The translations under genes were made by a program, and so were the position numbers. Below the pieces are notes generated by a model. The model did not search any database and was not told the origin of the DNA. It saw nothing but the letters and a program-made list of their open reading frames with translations. From an uncultured Verrucomicrobiota bacterium (lineage in GTDB: Bacteria; Verrucomicrobiota; Verrucomicrobiia; Opitutales; Seribacteraceae), in assembly GCA_902612125.1 (NCBI GenBank), contig CACMBV010000012.1:1-64000 (forward strand): DNA of 64,000 nucleotides, in the 5' to 3' direction. Shown in pieces: positions 61,422 through 64,000 of this stretch; the first letter of the stretch is position 1, and each line of letters opens with the position of its first letter.

Positions 61422-62459
61422 CTAGGACGGGAAATCAATTACGATCTTCAGGGCTTGTTGCTCTCCCTTGGCCAGTGCCGTCATCACTTGCGGCACTTCT
61501 TCAAGGGTGCAATGTCCTTCAATAAAAGTTTGCAGTTCATCCTTGATTGCGGGAAGCATCTCGACTGCGTCTTTGAATGCCTGATGATCGAAACCGTAAG
61601 TTCCGACTAAAGTCGTTTCCCTGGAAACCAAATCCTGCAGGGGAAAACTAACCTTTTTGGCAAGATTGCCGATGAGTAGAACATTTCCTCTTTCAGAAAC
61701 CATTTGAAAAGCCTGCCCAAAAGAGGCCTCCATGCCCACCGCATCAATTACCAGATCAGGCTTTGTCCCAAGTTTGGATTCTATTTTCTCGGCAACTCCG
61801 CTGGCAGTATCTTCCTTTTTTATTTGAATTGTCTGCCCACCAAATTTTTCTGCACGGGCCAGTTTTTCCTCAATCAGATCGAGAACCGCAATCTTTGTAT
61901 GTCCGAGAGATTTGGCCACCAGTAGGCAGCAAAGTCCAATCGTTCCTGAGCCAACAATGGCAATTGTATTCGGTTCGATGGATTTTTCCCGCAGCCGGTG
62001 GAATCCATGCAGGGCCACGGCTACCGGCTCCGCCAGAACGCTGACTTCAGCAGGTATCTCTTCCGATGCGGGGATTGCATTGACCGCCGGGATGGCCAGG
62101 TATTCGGCCATCGCTCCGCGGGTACCCAGGTTCACACCTACGACCCGTTTATTGAGAAAACTGGGATCTCCCTCCTCAGGGCTGGGGGCATGGTTGGAGA
62201 GTACATTAAACACAGTCACCCGTTGGCCAACCTGCAGACTCGTGATTTCAGCAGCGATTTCTTCAATTTTACCCACTATCTCGTGACCCATCACCATGCC
62301 CGGAGCCCGGCGTCCACTTTCCCCGGTAAATCCATGGACATCGCTTCCGCAGATTCCCACGGATTCCATTTTGACCAGGACTTCACCGGGCTGAAGCACA
62401 GGCTTAGGCAGATCCTGCATGGTCATCTTCCAGGGTTCTTGATAAACGAGGGCTTTCAT
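61422..62459 (-). CDS. Zinc-type medium-chain alcohol/sugar-polyol dehydrogenase
   Basis: A 345-residue cytoplasmic MDR enzyme. The catalytic zinc site is present (GICGSDVHGFTGE with C37 and GHEIVG with H59-E60), and the Rossmann segment IAIVGSGTIGLCCLLVAKSLG binds NAD(P). The four cysteines of the structural zinc lobe are absent: that region reads VLSNHAPSPEEGDPSFLNKR. The pattern resembles sorbitol/galactitol-1-phosphate or L-threonine dehydrogenase-like enzymes, so oxidation of a sugar alcohol or deoxy-sugar is likely. It is divergent from the DCC-family gene and follows no other gene closely. Confidence 0.9.
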   Translation of the reverse strand: MKALVYQEPWKMTMQDLPKPVLQPGEVLVKMESVGICGSDVHGFTGESGRRAPGMVMGHEIVGKIEEIAAEITSLQVGQRVTVFNVLSNHAPSPEEGDPSFLNKRVVGVNLGTRGAMAEYLAIPAVNAIPASEEIPAEVSVLAEPVAVALHGFHRLREKSIEPNTIAIVGSGTIGLCCLLVAKSLGHTKIAVLDLIEEKLARAEKFGGQTIQIKKEDTASGVAEKIESKLGTKPDLVIDAVGMEASFGQAFQMVSERGNVLLIGNLAKKVSFPLQDLVSRETTLVGTYGFDHQAFKDAVEMLPAIKDELQTFIEGHCTLEEVPQVMTALAKGEQQALKIVIDFPS

Positions 62460-62509
62460 ATCCTCTGTATATCATTGTCTAGCTATATTTTTCGATTACA
62501 ATCGCACCC

Positions 62510-62908
62510 GTGAATCAAAATCATGCAAGGGTTGTTTTATTCGACGGTGTATGTGGTCTGTGCAATGCCTGGGTTGATTTTATACTGAAAAGAGACCCCA
62601 AAGGCCTTTTCAAGTTTGCCCCCTTGCAGGGAGAGTATGCCAGTCAGGTTGCCCCGGAGCAAGCCTCCGAATTAAAAAGCATTGTCTATCTTCGCTCTGG
62701 ACAAAAATACACCAAGTCGGGAGCCGTCTTGCGGATATTGAAAGATTTGGGTGGAATCTGGCAGGCGGGCTGGATTTTTTGGTTCATTCCTTTTTTTATC
62801 AGGGATTCTTTTTATTCCCTTGTGGCCGGTAACCGGTACCGGATTTTTGGTCAAAGGGAGTCCTGTCGAATTCCTTCGCAAGGGGAACGGGAAAGATTCT
62901 TAAGTTAA
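62510..62908 (+). CDS. DCC-family (DUF393) thiol-disulfide oxidoreductase
   Basis: A 132-residue protein from a GTG start. The DxxCxxC signature VLFDGVCGLCNAWVDFILKRDP (C15, C18) and the following FAPLQGEYA, SGAVLRIL, YRIFGQRESCRIP mark the DCC family, a thioredoxin-like group usually described as putative thiol-disulfide oxidoreductases. A hydrophobic stretch (IWQAGWIFWFIPFFI) may touch the membrane. Its partner is unknown; the family often stands alone, as here, 50 bases from the divergent dehydrogenase. Confidence 0.9.
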   Translation: MNQNHARVVLFDGVCGLCNAWVDFILKRDPKGLFKFAPLQGEYASQVAPEQASELKSIVYLRSGQKYTKSGAVLRILKDLGGIWQAGWIFWFIPFFIRDSFYSLVAGNRYRIFGQRESCRIPSQGERERFLS

Positions 62909-62971
62909 AAAACTTGCAGGTTTTCATTTTCAAACCTTGGAAGGAAACTAATTTTATTTAGGATTTCAGCA

Positions 62972-64000
62972 ATGTTTGTTCGATCTGTTTTTTCTTGTTT
63001 CATCGTCTTTGTTTGCCCGGGTATACCTGGTAATCTGGGAGCGATTCCGGATCGTCAATCTTTCGCCCGTGTCGAACGGCCCATCGAAGGGGTTCCAGTG
63101 GATGCATTTCAATTGGATGATTCTAATCTATCGATTGAATTGTGGGCCCGCTCGCCCATGATCTATTCTCCGGTGGCCATGGATTTCGATGCGGACGGGC
63201 GCTTGTGGCTAACCGAAGGCATTGATTACCAGCGGGGCCGTCGGGTGGATGCGGGTCGTTCGATCATGGTTTTGGAGGATTCAGACTGGGATGGCAGGGC
63301 GGATTCCTCCAAAGTTTTTGTCACCGAAAAGGAAATCCGGCATGCACCGCTGGGAATTGCGGTTTTTGATAATCGGATCGTGCTTTCTTCGACCCCCTCC
63401 ATCATCGTCTACACCGATGTGAACCGCAACCAGGTGTTTGAACCTGAAATTGATCAGCGCGAAGTATTTCTCAACGGTTTCCGGGATGCCAATCATGATC
63501 ATACCCTGCACGCGGTGGTGGGGGCACCAAGTGGCCAATGGCATTTTTCCTACGGTAACCGCGGAGCTGATATCAAAACCAGGGATGGCAGGCATTTTAT
63601 TTCCGGTTGTTATTATGGCTATGTCGATGGCATTGGTAAAAAGAGTTCAGACGGGGAAGTCTATGTGGGAGGTATGAGTATGCGGATTAATCCCGATGGC
63701 ACGGGGTTGTCCCCAACCGGAGAAAATATGCGCAACCCCCATGATTTATTTATCAGTTCTTATGGTGATCAGTACCAAAGTGACAATGACGATCCCGCTC
63801 ATGCCCGGATCAGCTGGGTGATGGAATATGCCAATATGGGCTATGCCGATCTTACCGATGGTAGCCGTTCCTGGGAAGAAGTGGCCAAGACCTGGGAAGA
63901 ACCTGCAGGCTGGAGCAAGAGTCGCCGGTTTTCCAAATCTCACTGGCGTGAAAATTATCCCGGTGCATTTCCTCCGGGTACGATTTACGGGGCGGGTTCT
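62972..64000 (+). CDS. PVC-type haem-binding propeller protein, N-terminal part (runs off window)
   Basis: The ORF track shows only fragments here because no stop lies inside the window. Hand translation from ATG 62972 gives 343 open codons: a signal peptide (MFVRSVFSCFIVFVCPGIPG), then SFARVERPIEGVPVDAFQLD and a beta-propeller of the membrane-bound dehydrogenase type (SPVAMDFDADGRLWLTEGID, MVLEDSDWDGRADSSKVFV, HAVVGAPSGQWHFSYGNRG, SMRINPDGTGLS). Relatives continue into HEAT repeats and a CxxCH cytochrome c beyond base 64000. The likely role is oxidation of a sugar outside the cytoplasm. Confidence 0.85.
   Translation, partial: MFVRSVFSCFIVFVCPGIPGNLGAIPDRQSFARVERPIEGVPVDAFQLDDSNLSIELWARSPMIYSPVAMDFDADGRLWLTEGIDYQRGRRVDAGRSIMVLEDSDWDGRADSSKVFVTEKEIRHAPLGIAVFDNRIVLSSTPSIIVYTDVNRNQVFEPEIDQREVFLNGFRDANHDHTLHAVVGAPSGQWHFSYGNRGADIKTRDGRHFISGCYYGYVDGIGKKSSDGEVYVGGMSMRINPDGTGLSPTGENMRNPHDLFISSYGDQYQSDNDDPAHARISWVMEYANMGYADLTDGSRSWEEVAKTWEEPAGWSKSRRFSKSHWRENYPGAFPPGTIYGAGS

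Noticed and set aside
62918-62937. AGGTTT...AAACCT inverted repeat as a terminator
   Set aside because: The 6-bp stem has an 8-base loop, no G/C-rich core and no T run after it.
1-64000. Mobile elements, CRISPR arrays, tRNA genes
   Set aside because: No transposase or integrase protein, no regularly spaced repeats, and no cloverleaf-like stretch was seen on reading either strand by eye.

Overview
The window looks like a chromosomal stretch from the Planctomycetota-Verrucomicrobiota (PVC) superphylum, most likely a marine or particle-associated, Verrucomicrobiota-like heterotroph. The basis is the family content: many secreted type I sulfatases, paired DUF1549/DUF1553 and DUF1501 genes, a DUF1552 gene, DUF1080 proteins, ThuA domains, and very large CxxCH haem-binding beta-propeller proteins with HEAT, NPCBM and F5/8-type C domains. 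No rRNA, ribosomal protein or other phylogenetic marker is present, so the assignment is an inference. No tRNA, CRISPR array, transposase, integrase or phage gene was seen.

The main theme is breakdown of sulfated glycans. Fifteen sulfatase genes carry sixteen sulfatase domains, and almost all have a signal peptide and a formylglycine motif. They are accompanied by a sialate-O-acetylesterase-like SGNH enzyme, two DUF1080 (3-keto-disaccharide hydrolase family) proteins, a PhoPQ-type alpha/beta hydrolase, a class II aldolase, a zinc-type dehydrogenase, a CBM9/DUF5916 outer-membrane barrel, GH130 and DUF1861-like propeller proteins, and a sodium:solute symporter. No sulfatase-maturating enzyme (FGE or anSME) is in the window, so maturation must be encoded elsewhere.

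Layout. 1-7.1 kb, minus strand: a partial DUF1552 gene, a LamG/cytochrome c/DUF6797-like protein, and an aldolase-sulfatase pair. 7.2-12 kb, plus: DUF1549/1553, DUF1501, DUF1080. 12-17.3 kb: two divergent sulfatases, a serine-hydrolase lipoprotein and a second DUF1080 protein. 17.4-23 kb, minus: a tightly packed unit of a tandem double sulfatase, an alpha/beta hydrolase and a sulfatase. 23.1-29.8 kb, plus: a DUF5916 barrel, a PVC propeller/cytochrome and a sulfatase. 30-40.5 kb, plus: six consecutive sulfatases and an SGNH esterase. 40.5-42.3 kb: an FKBP isomerase, a decayed gene and an Ogt-like DNA repair protein. 42.3-56.6 kb, minus: eight nearly abutting or overlapping genes encoding a ThuA/propeller/cytochrome giant, GH130, a DUF1861-like protein, an unrecognised 661-residue secreted protein, the symporter and three sulfatases. 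56.6-57.1 kb: a regulatory-looking gap holding the remnant of an AraC-type regulator. 57.1-61.3 kb, minus: DUF1549/1553, DUF1501 and a DNPH1-like nucleotide hydrolase, all overlapping. 61.4-64 kb: a dehydrogenase, a DCC-family protein and a partial PVC propeller gene.

The strongest candidate for an undescribed system is the 42.3-56.6 kb operon. It appears to be a non-Bacteroidetes polysaccharide utilisation locus for a sulfated, probably mannose-containing glycan, with an unknown secreted protein that could be a new glycoside hydrolase or lyase. Both edge genes (1-1149 and 62972-64000) run off the window and are missing from the supplied ORF track; I translated them by hand.
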